From Lucinisca nassula (Eukaryota; Mollusca; Bivalvia; Lucinida; Lucinidae), in assembly GCA_963580285.1 (NCBI GenBank), contig OY757011.1, positions 114,238,766-114,302,765 on the forward strand: a stretch of DNA of 64,000 nt, given 5' to 3'. A program made the translations under genes and the position numbers. How positions within the stretch are numbered: the first letter of the stretch is position 1; each line of letters opens with the position of its first letter. This document shows, in pieces, positions 19,973 through 31,219 of this stretch. The notes below the pieces were generated by a model, which saw only the letters and a program-made list of their open reading frames with translations, was not told the origin of the DNA and ran no database searches.

Positions 19973-22822
19973 AATTGGCTTGTACAAAAATTATTGAATT
20001 GGCGAATATGTAGTTCAAACATTCATCTAAATCATTATTCTGCTGAATAAATTAATTTTGCCACACCCACATTTGACTCTCTACCAACCAAACTACTTAA
20101 TGAAATTTATTTCTGTGAATTCAATAAATGAATGTCAGCGTTCTGATGAATTCTAGAGAAAGACTTTAACTGTTTGCAAAGTTAGAGCAAATACTGAACA
20201 GTAAAACAAGGAATGCTGGGTGATTTCAATTTTAACATGCTCAGTACAAATACTAACAAAATGAATGATTTAATTCGAGAACTGATAAAGGATGTTACGA
20301 ACTTCACCGAAAATTCTTCTTCCCTCATATATTTAATTATTGTTCGCAACACCACAAATGTCTTAACAAGTGGCGTTACCGATTCTTTTACACCAGAACA
20401 AACCAGATATCATTGCCCCGTTATAGTTTTACTCAAAATTTCGCGTCCTTCAAATAAAACATACAGAAGACGAGTATGGAACAACAATCTTGCAAACTTC
20501 GATGGGTACCGAACGCTCTTGAACGACTCTCAGCTAGTACAAAAAATCAATTCGAATACTGATATTGATGAAAATGTCAAACACATTTCAGAAAGCATTA
20601 TAACCACCGCGGAACAAACCATGCCAAATAAAGTGGTAACAATCAGACCAGCAGAGTATCCATGGATTACTTGTCATATAAAAAAACTTATCAGAAAACG
20701 CAAACGCAAATTCAGAAAGTTTAAATATTTTTGGGAACAATACAAAATCATCCGCAACGACATTGTTTCAAAAATTAGAAAATCTAAAACAGAATATTTG
20801 ATAAACTAGATGTGTTATTGTCATCAGAAGCTACTAGTACGAAATTATTCTGGAAAACAACTAAGCAGTTACTTACTCAAAGTTGGAAAATCAACATCAA
20901 GTATCCCAACATTAACGATGAACAATGAATGCGCTGAAGATGACCTACAGAAAGCTGACATGTTGAATGCGTATTTTGCTTCTCAGGCAGTTGTACCTGA
21001 TGACTCCAGACCACTGCCATGTCCCCCACCCATACATAACTCTTTAACTGATATATTCATTTCAAGCCAAGACGTAAAAGATGTGCTCCAATACTTTAAT
21101 ATAAATAAAGCTTGTGGACCAGATTTAATTAGTCCTCGCCTCCTTAAAGAAGGGGCCGACATATCGGCATTGTCTCTTTCCATAGTGTTTAATCGCTCTC
21201 GAGACCAAGGATATTTTCCCATAATCTGGAAGAACGGTAACATAACACCCATACATAAGAAATATGATAAAGCTCTTCCTTCCAATTATAGACGTATAAC
21301 CCTTCTAAGTCATCTTGGAAAGACTTTGGAACGCTGTATCTACAAATATATGAACAATCATGTAGTCGAAAATCAGACGCTTACACCATTTCAGTCAGGC
21401 TTCGTTCAAGGTAACTCCACCACCTACCAACTACTTCATACTTACCATACTTTTTGTGAAGCTGTAGATAGCGGAAAAAAAGTAAGGGCGGTGTTCTGTG
21501 ATATCAGTCAGGCCTTCGACAGAGTCTGGCACAGGGGATTACTTCACAAACTCTCGGGAATAGGGTGTTCTGACAAGATAATTCGATGGTTTTATAGTTA
21601 CCTTTCTGATCGTAAACAACACGTTGTCCTAAACGTACAAGCCTCTGATTGGACTTCTGTTCAAGCAGGCGTATCACAAGTTTAAATTCTTGGCCCACTT
21701 TTATTTCTTGTTTATATAAATGACATTGTCAAGGATACTGGCTGCTCAGTCAGGCCTTTTGCCGACGACACAAGTCTTTACTTTATTGTAGACACTCCCC
21801 ATTCAGCTGCTCAATCCCTGAACACAGACTTAGATACTATCTGTAACTGGGCTGATAAATTGCCAAGTCTCCTTTAATGCCAATAAAACCTTCTCAATGG
21901 TCATTTCCCGGAAATTACTACTGCAACAGCATCCACCTTTACTCATGAACAATACCGAACTAACCGATACAGACACTCATAAGCATCTATGACTAACTTT
22001 CTTCACTCCATGCACCTGGCCAATTCATGTATATGATATAACAGCCAAGGCATGGACACGGTTGAACCTCAAGAGAGCTCTGAAGTTTAGGATCAGTCGT
22101 AAAGCTCTAAAACAAATATATGTGGCATTCATTCTTCCACTCTTAGAATACTGTGATTCAGTTTGGTATAACTGCTCAGCAGAAACTATGAAACAACTTG
22201 ATGCAATACATATCGATGCGGCCAGAGTTATTACTGGAGCCACAAAACTGTGCAGTATAGAAAAGTTATTTGCAGACTTAGGATGGGAATCACTTCAGAA
22301 TCGTAGAAATAAACACAAACTTGTATTTTTAATAAAATAATAAATGGCCATGCTCCAAACTATCTCTCTGACCTTGTGCCCCCGCTAACTTCCGAAACCA
22401 ATAGATATAACCGATATAATTATCGTGCTAATACCAGTTTGTTCTACAACTCCTTTTTCCATCAACTATTCGTACATGGAACAATCTGTCTGAAGAGTCT
22501 AAGTAAGCAACATCTGTTTCTGCATTTAAGTTCCGTCTAAATAGGGACCTCAAGAAACCACCAAAATACTACAACGCTGGCTCGCGCATTGGACAAATAT
22601 TACATTCTCGGATAAGACTGGAATGTAGCTGTCTCAACTCCCAGCTCTACACGAAGAATATCGTAACAGACCCCTCATGCCAGTGTGGAAGTTTTGAGAG
22701 TGCCTAGTATTTCTTTTTTTATCTGTCTAAGGTCCTCAAATGCAAGAGCTAGATATCTACCTGGTAACCTGAATAACATTACGGGACTTTTTATTTGGGG
22801 TGGAAAATAAAACAATTTCAGA

Positions 22823-24735
22823 CTAGAGCTGTCAGAGGATCTGACTATAGCCCCGCTTCAGCGCTGTCAGAGAAGAAAGTTATTTAAGCTGCAGAGAAAA
22901 CAGTTATGAACAAGAAATAACTGTTGAAAATTTTACATTATCTGGAAAAACTCTAAGAGTTGTGAGCCCTTGTCCCTCATTTCAATGAGCATGATACATT
23001 ACCAGAATGTCCATGTTTATACTAAATTTCATCTTCCATTTTTCAATGTTCAAAGGGTAATAACTCCTAAAGTAGGCAAATCAGAGTCAGGGTTCCTGCG
23101 CTCTGCACATTGTCTCATGGTGCTTTACACTTGTGTGAAGTGTCATGAAAATATCTCAAATGGTTTGTGAGTTATGGAGCCGACACAGTCAAAATTGCCT
23201 TTTTAAATGTTCAAAGGGCAATAACTCCTAAAGTAGGCAAACCAGAGTTATGGTTCCTGCACTCTGCACATCCTCTCAAGGTGCTTTTTATACCCCCACA
23301 AATGAAATTTGGGGGGGTATATAGGAGTGAGCTTGTCGGTCTGTCGGTCGGTCGGTCGGTCTGTCGGTCGGTCTGTTCACTTGGTTTCCAGACGACAACT
23401 CAAAAAGCGCTCCACCGATTTTTATAATTTTTGGTACACTGATGTAACATCATAAAATACAGGTCAAGTTCGATTTCCACTACAATTCGACAATTTTCGA
23501 CATAGTTATGGCCCCTTTCAAGTGAAAAAATTGCAAAATGGCGCTGATGTACTATCAAGGCAGTTTTTGTGGGGGTATTCATCACCTTTAGTGATAGCTC
23601 TAGTCATTTATTTGAAGTTTCATGAAAATATCAGAAACGGTTATGGAGCGGACATAGTTAAAATTGCCATTTTTTAATATTCAAAAGCCTATAACTGAAA
23701 AAGTAGACAATCCAGAGTTTGGGTTCCTGCGCTCTGCACACGTAATATGGTGCTTTACATTTGTGTGAAGTTTCATAAAATTATCTCAAACGGTTTTTGA
23801 GTTATCGAGCAAAGACGGCTAAAATTGATATTTTTCAATATTCAAAGGGAAATAACTCAAAAATTAGGCAATCCAGAGTTATGGTTCCTGCACTCTGCAC
23901 ACCATCTCATGGTGTTTAATGTTTGTGTGAAGTTTCATGAAAATATGTGAATGGGTTTTAAAGTTATGCAGCGGACACGAAAATTGTTAACAGACACAGA
24001 CAGACACACAGACAGACACACAGAAAATACGAAAACCAGAGTTATGGTTCTTGCGCTCTGCACATTGTCTCATAGTGCTTAACATTTGTGTGAAGTTTCA
24101 TGAAATTATCTCAAACGGTTTTCGAGTTATGAAGCGGACACTGTTAAAATTGCCATTTTTCAATGTTCAAAGGGCAATAACTCCAAAAATAAGCAATGCA
24201 GAGTTATGGTTCCTGCGCTCTGCACATCGTCTCATAGTGCTTAACATTTGTGTGAAGTTTCCTAAAAATATCTCAAACGGTTTTCGAGTTATGAAGCGGA
24301 CACAATTAAAATTGCCATTTTTCAATGTTCAAAGGGCAATAACTCCAAAAGTAGGCAATCCACAGTTATAATTCCTTCGCTCTGCACATTGTCTTATGGT
24401 GTTTAACATTTGTGTGAAGTTTCATGAAACTATGTTAAGCAGATACAAAGTTATGGAGCCAACACAAATTAACGGAATCACGGAATTACGGAATTACGGA
24501 ATTACGGAAAATGTTCAAAGGGCAATAACTCCAAAAGTATGCAATCCACAGTTATAATTCCTTCGCTCTGCACATTGTCTCATGGTGTTTAACATTTGTG
24601 TGAAGTTTCATGAAAATATGTTAAGCAGATACAAAGTTATGGAGCCAACACAAATTAACGGAATCACGGAATTACGGAATGACAGAAGGACATGGCAAAT
24701 CCAATATAGCCCCACTTTTTCAAAGCGGGGCTATA
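22823..24735 (+). mobile_element. HINE-Z2, Helentron-like element with a different core
   Basis: Ends match HINE-Z1: CTAGAGCTG, hairpin GTCAGA/TCTGAC, CTATAGCCCCGC; 3' stem-loop TATAGCCCC/GGGGCTATA. The core is unrelated to that of Z1: units of about 161 bases with CAAAGGGCAATAACTCC, GTTCCTGCGCTCTGCACA and TGTGTGAAGTTTCATGAAAA, at 23051, 23212, 23682, 23842, 24167, 24329 and 24510. Inserted in the LINE-2 3' untranslated region. A smaller HINE lies inside at 23288-23604. Confidence 0.75.
23288..23604 (-). mobile_element. Short HINE-Z-like element nested in HINE-Z2
   Basis: Read on the minus strand it begins ACTAGAGCT, then hairpin ATCAC/GTGAT, then GAATACCCCCACA. It ends in a stem-loop made of TATACCCCCC and GGGGGTATA near the (GGTC)n tract. 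The beginning and architecture match HINE-Z although the GC box differs (ACCCCC against AGCCCC). It interrupts a core unit between GGTGCTTT and CATTTATTTGAAGTTTCATG, which fit together once it is removed. Confidence 0.75.
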
Positions 24736-24919
24736 AAAATGAAGCTCTCTTTATTCAAGTACAGAACTGCATTATAAAATCAGGCAGTTTTGTGTAGTCG
24801 AAGTTGCTCAGCTTCTCTTTGAAACAGTGTCCTAGTCTGCATCATCTGCAAATATGTCATTTCAGAACTCCTGTGTCACTGGAATGTAACACAAGTTCTT
24901 AGCGGTCCTTCTCTCTTTT

Positions 24920-24923
<4 letters not shown>

Positions 24924-24954
<31 letters not shown>
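24924..24954. repeat. (CT)n microsatellite
   Basis: About 15 CT units inside the LINE-2 3' untranslated region. Confidence 0.95.
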
Positions 24955-24960
<6 letters not shown>

Positions 24961-25404
24961 TAAGAAATATAAAATGTTTTTGGTTATACAATGCTGTCTG
25001 AAAGTATTTCGTACTTTGATAGAACCCTTCACATATAACTGTCATTTCCACATTGTCACAGGAGATGATTCTCACATAAACATCGTGCTTACCGTCAGAT
25101 CATGTACCATATATCTTGTGTCATATACCATGTATGTATGAATAATAAATACTGTTTAAACCAAAACAAGGAATAAAACAGCACTGATGAGTTATTTTTC
25201 AAGCATACAGATCGCTAGCTGTTTGCTGAACACAACGTCATACGGACCGATCCAACAGATACCGCTATATAGGGTGACAAATGTTCCCTGGCTTTATTCG
25301 CAAAATCTTTGCTGTATATTATTCTGATATGACATCGGAACAGGAATAAGTTTCAGCTTTTATTTCAGAAGTTTGCCTCTGCCATGAAACCGTTTGTACG
25401 ATTT

Positions 25405-25860
25405 GCTATAAGTAAAGCATCTCATCTTCTTATATGCATTTTTAAAACTTGGAAAACTTTGACGAAAGACTGTGCACTGTACTGGGTAACCGCTTAATCG
25501 GTAAGAGCGCCGTCTCAGGTCCCTCGCCGATGTGGGTTCTAGCTTTGTCCGGGTCATACGCGAGTCGCCAAGTTTTGTAAGTGAAGGTTTTTTTAAGAGT
25601 TTCAACCAGTGCGCCCACCTTGGTACCTCAGTCGGCTGCGCCTCTGGCTGTTGGTCAGGAGTCGCAGGCACGGTATCTGCCGGGGTCCGCAAACTTCTTT
25701 TTGGTAGATTGATCATGAAATCTTTTCTACTGTTATTTCCCATTTTTCGCTGTTTCAAGAAGGGCAGCTGTCAGTTTCTGGCGAAAGAATGTACACTGTA
25801 CTGGTTAACGCTTATGAATTAGCCTGCCCCGGAAAAGTGTGGTTTTAGGTAAAATGAACC
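25405..25860 (+). mobile_element. SINE-B cluster, at least two copies head to tail
   Basis: A tail piece (GACTGTGCACTGTACTGGGT) leads into a tRNA-like head (TTAATCGGTAAGAGCG; GTGGGTTCTAGC). Then comes a second, decayed head (TACCTCAGTCGGCTGCGCC; CACGGTATCTGCC) with the shared tail TAGATTGATCATGAAATC and AGGGCAGCTGTCAGTTTCTG. The second copy is the fuller one (about 25607-25830). Confidence 0.65.
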
Positions 25861-27074
25861 ACTAGATATAGTGAAAACAGTGTTGTCTTCGTCGTTGGAC
25901 TCTTAAAAAAAATACAAATCCATCCACTGCAGGCGTATTCATTCTTCATTCTCTCTTTTTTTGCTAAGATTCTAGCTGATGTGTGTGGTAATTGAAGTTA
26001 TCCTGAAAGTAGTTCAAATTAAAGTGTTGAGTATTTTTATATTTTTACTGTCATTTTATATTTCATTTATTTATTGGGAATATCCTATTTATTTCCGTTT
26101 TTTCTCATTAAATATTTTTATAGTTATGGCGTTGTATAAAACAGATCATAAACTGGAGACAAATTGATTTGAATGGATAGAAAGGAACTTAAATCAACAC
26201 TAATGGAAGTTTTCGATCGAACAGCAGCATTATGACATCTTTTTCAATTTGTATTGTGTGTGTGTATGTGTGTGTGTATTACTTGTAAAGTGAACATATC
26301 GGGGAAGTCTGCTTGTAACCTACCAAACGCGGAGGTAGCTTTGCTTCGGTATTTTTGGTAAAAAATGAAATATTTAGCATAAAATAGATTTGTTTAATTA
26401 GAATTTGAAATTGTATCATTAAATTTCTCCTATATTTAAAAAACTGTTGAAATATGAATTTTTACTTCCAAAGCGGGGAAACACACATTTTTATACACAC
26501 ATGTGAAATGTTTACTACAAAACGGGCTACCTACAAACTGGGGATACACAATTCGAACACCCAGCAAAACGAGAAGAACTATTCTTTTTAATTTATTAAA
26601 CACAACTTATATTCAGACAAGATCAAATTATTCCTACTTCAAAATGCTAGACATGTGGGTATGCAAACCATCTAGTTCTCAGACTGGGTTGGAAGTTCAT
26701 GTTGTGCCCCAAATTATACATATAAATTAGTCGCTTTAAGTGCTCTCTTCAGATTGCAAATGCGCAGGCTAATCAACGTTTTGCTTGCATGTCAACCATT
26801 ACTGAAAGGCTATACGTACAAGAAAAATATTAAAAAAGAGAGTTTTTTATCGTATTGGGGATGCACAATTTGAATCCACACACCGAAACGAGGACTTATG
26901 AAGATACACACCCAACCAAGGAGATCATTAAACAAATTTTGAATACGCACAGCAGCCAAATGCCGAGTTAATATCTTTGCTTTGGTAGCAATTAAATTTA
27001 AAACAAAATATTATGATTTCAATTATGGGAGTAAATGTCCTATATACCTACTTAATGTCCATTAGTGTTCTGAA
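25861..27074. other. Unassigned AT-rich region
   Basis: No TE hallmark seen apart from a TGTG-rich tract near 26250-26275. The motif ACTGGGGATACACAATTCGA (26537) recurs in variant form at 26857 (GGGGATGCACAATTTGAA), hinting at a diverged repeat. Confidence 0.4.
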
Positions 27075-27103
27075 TTTCCACTGTGGAATTTTGAAAATTT
27101 TGA

Positions 27104-27149
27104 GGCTCACTGATGAGGCCTTATAGTCCGAAACTTGCTAGTCCCGTCC
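27104..27149 (+). ncRNA. Hammerhead-like motif, stem I decayed
   Basis: CTGATGA at 27110-27116, stem II GGC/GTC or extended GG-CC type around CTTATA, GAAA, short stem III ACT/AGT, then C. Stem I strands GGCTCA and CCGTCC no longer pair, so activity is doubtful. Confidence 0.5.
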
Positions 27150-27310
27150 ATAAAATTCTTGTCCAGTCCTGTGTTGTCGACCTTGTTTCCAAAAGACTCC
27201 CTTTCAATCGAATTTATTTAACTTCACCACCGATGGTGTTAAGGGAATGTTTGGCGGTCGTAATAAGGCTCCCTGTTCATTATCATAGTGTGGGTTATAT
27301 TATCTATTCC

Positions 27311-27566
27311 TTTGTTTGTTTGTTTGTTTGATCTGATGTTTCACGTCTCCGTCAATACTGTAAAGGTCACTTTGGAGACATTGCTTCCAATTTTGTGGGA
27401 CTTATACCCGACATTGAGATCTCAAGCCCTGCCGCCCAATGAAACCGAAAGGATTTATAAGCATCCTCTAAGCGGTTTACCAGTACTCTTGTGTGGGTAG
27501 GTTTCAGCTCTGCGTGGCAGCATCATGCATCCCATATATTTCTTCAAGCCCCGATGAGCGGGGGCC
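27311..27566 (-). mobile_element. SINE-A copy
   Basis: Left edge (TTTG)n, then the complement of the SINE-A body to GCCCCGATGAGCGGGGGCC. A central piece (CGTCCATGC region) is deleted. Confidence 0.8.
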
Positions 27567-27951
27567 GATATTATCTGGTCCTTTGGGATCATTGATACAA
27601 CTGTGGAATTTTGAACATTTTGAGGGTCACTAATGAGGATTTTCTGTTCTGTGTCGTCGTCCTCGTTTCCAAAGTTTTACCTTTCCACAGAACATATTGT
27701 TCTGATTTTCTACATCTGCGCGTGGTCTTTATATACACTTGGTAAACCAGGCTTTGTTACAACGCATAATGTAGTAATGTAGTAATTACTACATTTTGAT
27801 TTTTTTACTACATTATGCGTTGGTATAGTCGACGCGAAATGAAGTAAAAAAATTATTTCATTTCGCGTTGATATGCACCATATCGACGCATAATGAAGTA
27901 ATGATGGTAGAACATAGCTGTCTTCGAAAAGACTTAGGAAGCAATACAGTT

Positions 27952-28153
27952 AAATTCCTACAATTTAGACCACATTTGAGACGGTTCAAAAGTGGTCTTT
28001 AAGACCACAGTTGAACAGTCCAAAAGACGGTCTTCCACAAAAGCACACTGAAGGTCAAAATCACAAAGAAAATGTAGCTTTAACATTCCAAATATGCTTT
28101 AAAAACAAAATTTGTATTAATTTTAGGTGGTCTTAATAGTGGAATTTCATTGT
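27952..28153. mobile_element. hAT-type MITE, diverged relative of 10272-10463
   Basis: Ends CAGTTAAATTCC and GGAATTTCATTG, inner AGTGGTCTTTAAGACCAC hairpin. Flanks do not give a clean 8-bp duplication. Confidence 0.7.
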
Positions 28154-28261
28154 ATTTGATTAAGCCAGTAGAATTAAAATCGTACGCCTTGCGCTATTTT
28201 GGTCTCATGCCTGATGTCTTTCCCTCATTTGTGTTTTAAGGCTCAACACATGATCGTGTAG

Positions 28262-28349
28262 TGCACACAAAAAGACAGACAGGCAGACAGACAGACAGAA
28301 TGGACAAAAACTATATACCCCCTTGCATACTTCGTATGCCGGGGGTATA
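28262..28349 (+). mobile_element. 3' end of a HINE-like element
   Basis: (CAGA)n followed by a stem-loop TATACCCCC...GCATAC/GTATGC...GGGGGTATA. The 5' end was not found. Same terminal design as the element at 23288-23604. Confidence 0.5.
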
Positions 28350-28624
28350 AATAGATGGGCTGCACGATGCTTCCACGCAGAGCTGATACCGCCTGTACAT
28401 GAGTCCTCGTAATCTGCTTAGAAGGTCTAAGCCTGTCCAGGAAAACTGCTGCGAGTCGGCCCATCCATGCATATAAACCCTATTGCTTTTAATTGGACGG
28501 CAGCGATTGAGATGTCATTTCATCTCAATATCGGGTAAAAGTCCCATAAAATTTGAAGCAATGTCTCCAAAATGACCTAAATAGTCTTGACGGGAACGTT
28601 AAACCTCAAATCAAACAAACAAAC
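28350..28624 (+). mobile_element. SINE-A copy, lacking its GC-rich start
   Basis: ATGGGCTGCACGATGCTTCC to TTAAACCTCAAATCAAACAA; moderately diverged. Confidence 0.8.
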
Positions 28625-28892
28625 TGTTGACGCATAATGAAGTAAAATTAAGTATGCCACCCATCGCCGCAAAATGTAATAATTCTTTCATTTTGCTCAA
28701 ACCTCTTAGTATCGACGCATAATGTAGTAAAAACGACATTTTATTTCATTTCGCGTCGACTATGCCAACGCATAATGTAGTAAAAATTTCATAATGTAGT
28801 AATTATTACATTACTACATTATGCGTTGTAACAAGGCTTGGTGATTGTATGTTAGATTACTATGGCTATTTACGTTTTACAGAAATCATTCT

Positions 28893-29193
28893 GGCCCCCA
28901 CCCAACGGGGTTTGAAGAAGTAATTAAATGGGCGGCATGATGCTTCCACGCAGAGCTAAACCTGACCGCACACGAGTACTGGTAAACTGCTTAGAGGATC
29001 TAAGCCTGCCCAGGAAAAGGGGTGCGAGTCAAAACGTCCATGCTTTTAAACCCTATTGGTTTCATTAGGCTACAGGGCTTTAGATGTCATTTCATCTCAA
29101 TGTCGGGTAAAAGTCCCACAAAATTGAAAGCAACGTCTCCAAAATGACATATATAGTGTTGACGGGGACGTTAAACCTCAAACCAAACAAACA
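28893..29193 (+). mobile_element. SINE-A copy
   Basis: Complete from GGCCCCCACCCAACGGGG to AAACCTCAAACCAAACAAAC. Confidence 0.87.
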
Positions 29194-30269
29194 CAGAACG
29201 GAAATCATTCACTGGGAAAGTATTGTAACCATTACCCTTACGCAACCAGACGTACGTGATTCTAATGAAGCCACAATTAAGAGAGCAGAAAACCTGTATA
29301 CCGGACTGTTTCGTATCACTAATTGTTGCACCCATTCGTCTCCTACAACATCTTCTACATCGCTCCTCATTAGTTAACGGATAGTAAAAAAATCTGTCTA
29401 AGAACTTTCACCCCTAATAATACACCTATACATGCAATACTTCGATTACTCCTTACTTCATTTTCTGGGTAATGTCTTGTTTTCCATTGGCCTTACGCTA
29501 AACAATACAATAACATGTCCACAAAGTTACAAATCCAGGTGAACACTACATTATGAAGTAAACAGTGATGTTTTCTGGAGAATAGATTATTTTTCTATTT
29601 CTTTTTAAACATTAGATGTTCGGACGAGTACAGATAATTTTTTCCATTTCTTCTTAAACATGCACATCAAGTTCTCATAACAGCGACCTTACTAAGAAGA
29701 ATTTTTACGAGCATAAAATGCTTGAAGCATAACTCACAACAATAAAACTAACGTTTCTCTTGAAAATTTACAACAACGAAGTAATGCATATTATCATATG
29801 ACGTCGCGTCTGAAAACGTAATAACGCCATGTATTGAATTCGGTTGCTATCCACTAGTGGGTTAAATATGCAAATTACTTATATATGTCGTACGACGTTC
29901 TTAACAACGTCGCGTTTACTTGTGGTGTAATATTGTTTTTTTTTTTTTTTTTGTGCGTGTGTTCCTTAAAAAATAAATAAATAATAAAAAACAAAAAAGA
30001 AAACAAAACAAAAAAAAAAAAAAAAAAAAAAAAAACAAAGGTAAAACTCCGTTTTATGTGTCTTATGATAACTAGAATCTGGCATTGGTTTTAATGTATT
30101 ATTAAACTTTTTAAACTCGTTGAGGAGAAGGGATAAAATGCTCGGCACAGCCTCGCATTTAATAACTTAAATAATACACGAACACTCACGTGATTCGCTG
30201 TTTGTCTAACAGGTGTGTCTACTTAATGCAGACCATATTATATGTTATTTTTGCATGTGCATAGATCGT
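29194..30269. other. Unassigned region with homopolymer tracts
   Basis: Contains poly-T at 29936-29952 and a poly-A tract of about 27 at 30010-30036, near (AATA)n. No element or gene is recognisable. Confidence 0.4.
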
Positions 30270-30560
30270 TTTTTTTCCTATTTCTGCTTAAAACATAGAT
30301 GTCAGGTGATATTAAGAGCATTCTTATTTAGAGGCTCTAACGAGCACAAACAATCTGTTTGAAGCATGAAACGCAAAGATATCACTTTTACTCCTGTGCA
30401 ATGTGTCACATAACACAATGTTAATATGTGCATGAGACCGCACCTAGCAAAGGAATATACATATCTAACATTACATTAACATGTAAATGTAGTTAAACCC
30501 CATTAAACCACACTTCATGTGGAAAAGGTGATGTTTGCATGGGGTTTATAATATTGTTCC
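30270..30560. mobile_element. Strongly decayed FB-2 MITE
   Basis: TTCCTATTTCTGCTTAAAACA, hairpin remnants with GGCTCTAACGAGCAC, and an arm with TAAACCCCATTAAACC. A (CTT)n tract at 30572-30594 follows. Confidence 0.45.
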
Positions 30561-30814
30561 TAATTCTGTTTTCTTCTTCTTCTTCTTCTTCTTCAACGAT
30601 GAAAACCGACATTATATAATAACTGCAATGCTGGAGCAAAAAAAAAAAGTTTAACTCCCATAGGCTTGACCAGGTATGCAGAGAATCAGGCATCAACCGA
30701 CCTCACTTAATAAAAGTTTAGGTAAGTCTTAGGGCCTCTTAAGGCGTGAGCCGTTATAGAATCAGAGACCCAACCCGCCGGCTTGCAATCAAAAACGGAA
30801 GCAAAGTTATCTGA

Positions 30815-30859
30815 GGGTAGCTGATGAGGCCTTATTCGACGAAACTAGCTAGTCTGGCC
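30815..30859 (+). ncRNA. Hammerhead-like motif
   Basis: CTGATGA at 30821-30827, stem II region GGC...(CTTATT)...GAC, GAAA, palindromic stem III ACTA/TAGT with a GC loop, then C as the base before cleavage. Stem I (GGGTAG against TGGCC) is weakened by substitutions compared with the copy at 10011. Confidence 0.55.
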
Positions 30860-31168
30860 ATAAAAACTTGTACACTCCATACTTTCAGTTCTACAGTTAT
30901 TTACGAACATGAAATCATTGCAAGCTTATATAGTTATGAATTTATATACTCAGACACCATACAATTCTGGTTCCGACAGGCCTTGTTCCAGAAAAGATTT
31001 AAGTCCGACATTGAATTCTGAAACTAAATCGAAATGTCTATAAAACTAAGAAAAGGCTTGCGAAGTTTATGATATCAATTACCCTGGTTAAGAAGTTTAG
31101 CAGTTAAAAATTCTTACGAGTGTTGATGTCAGTCAGGTACAAGACTAGACACTTTATCAAATGGAATT

Positions 31169-31215
31169 TCAGTGTAGTTTCGATTAATAAGCTCCATCTG
31201 ATGCCACAAGAGCAA
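31169..31215 (-). ncRNA. Decayed hammerhead-like motif
   Basis: Minus strand keeps AGATGGAGCTTATTAATC followed by GAAACTACAC, recognisable by alignment to the 10011 copy, but the CTGATGA core is broken. Its left neighbour (31050-31130) is the repeat also seen at 7680-7770. Confidence 0.4.
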
Positions 31216-31219
31216 CATC

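Larger units (their letters stand above)
20215..25162 (+). pseudogene. LINE-2 copy: 5'-truncated non-LTR retrotransposon with 12-bp target duplication
   Basis: Flanked by AAAACAAGGAAT on both sides (20203-20214 and 25163-25174), which bounds one insertion. Coding runs 20213-22340 in broken frames. It opens at the last endonuclease motif (LGDFNFNML), then TRYHCPVIVLL. RT blocks follow: ACGPDLISPRLLKEG, WKNGNITPIHKKYD, FCDISQAFDRVWHRGLLHKL, ILGPLLFLVYINDIV and FADDTSLYFIV (about 21757), then a C-terminal domain ending CQCGSFES. A stop interrupts GVSQV*ILGP at about 21683 and frameshifts occur near 20800 and 21870. A HINE-Z at 22823-24735 splits the 3' untranslated region, which resumes at 24736 and ends AATAAATACTGTTTAAACC. 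The first ATG lies in the duplicated target, so it is not native. It is a sister copy of 59463-63209. Confidence 0.93.
27075..27690 (+). repeat. Direct pair of repeats each carrying a hammerhead-like motif
   Basis: Segments 27078-27215 and about 27598-27690 both read CTGTGGAATTTTGAA, CATTTTGAGG-like, the hammerhead region, then GTGTTGTCGACCTTGTTTCC or GTGTCGTCGTCCTCGTTTCC. They lie about 520 bases apart, with a SINE-A between. In the second the core is CTAATGA with a deletion, so it is dead. Direct repeats with hammerheads recall retrozymes or the terminal repeats of Penelope-like elements. Confidence 0.55.
27747..28841. mobile_element. Inverted-repeat element with CATAATGTAGTA motifs
   Basis: The ends CCAGGCTTTGTTACAACGCA and TGCGTTGTAACAAGGCTTGG are near-perfect complements. 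Beyond them each side carries inverted GCATAATGTAGTAATGTAGT and GACGCGAAATGAAGTAAAA motifs over about 160-220 bases. The middle (27916-28626) is filled by a hAT MITE, a HINE 3' end and a SINE-A, so the original element was probably a short foldback. No protein. Confidence 0.7.

Noticed and set aside
20213..20230. ATG at 20213 as a true LINE start codon
   Set aside because: The ATG overlaps the target duplication, so it comes from host DNA at the truncation point.
27113..27331. 72-codon frame starting in a hammerhead-like motif
   Set aside because: No motif, crosses from the repeat into a SINE, not shared by the sister copy.
27747..28841. Polinton/Maverick-type element from the long inverted repeats
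   Set aside because: Only 1.1 kb, no integrase, polymerase or capsid coding, and the ends do not begin AG.
29966..30148. Phe-rich peptide on the minus strand
   Set aside because: Translation of poly-A/poly-T tracts.
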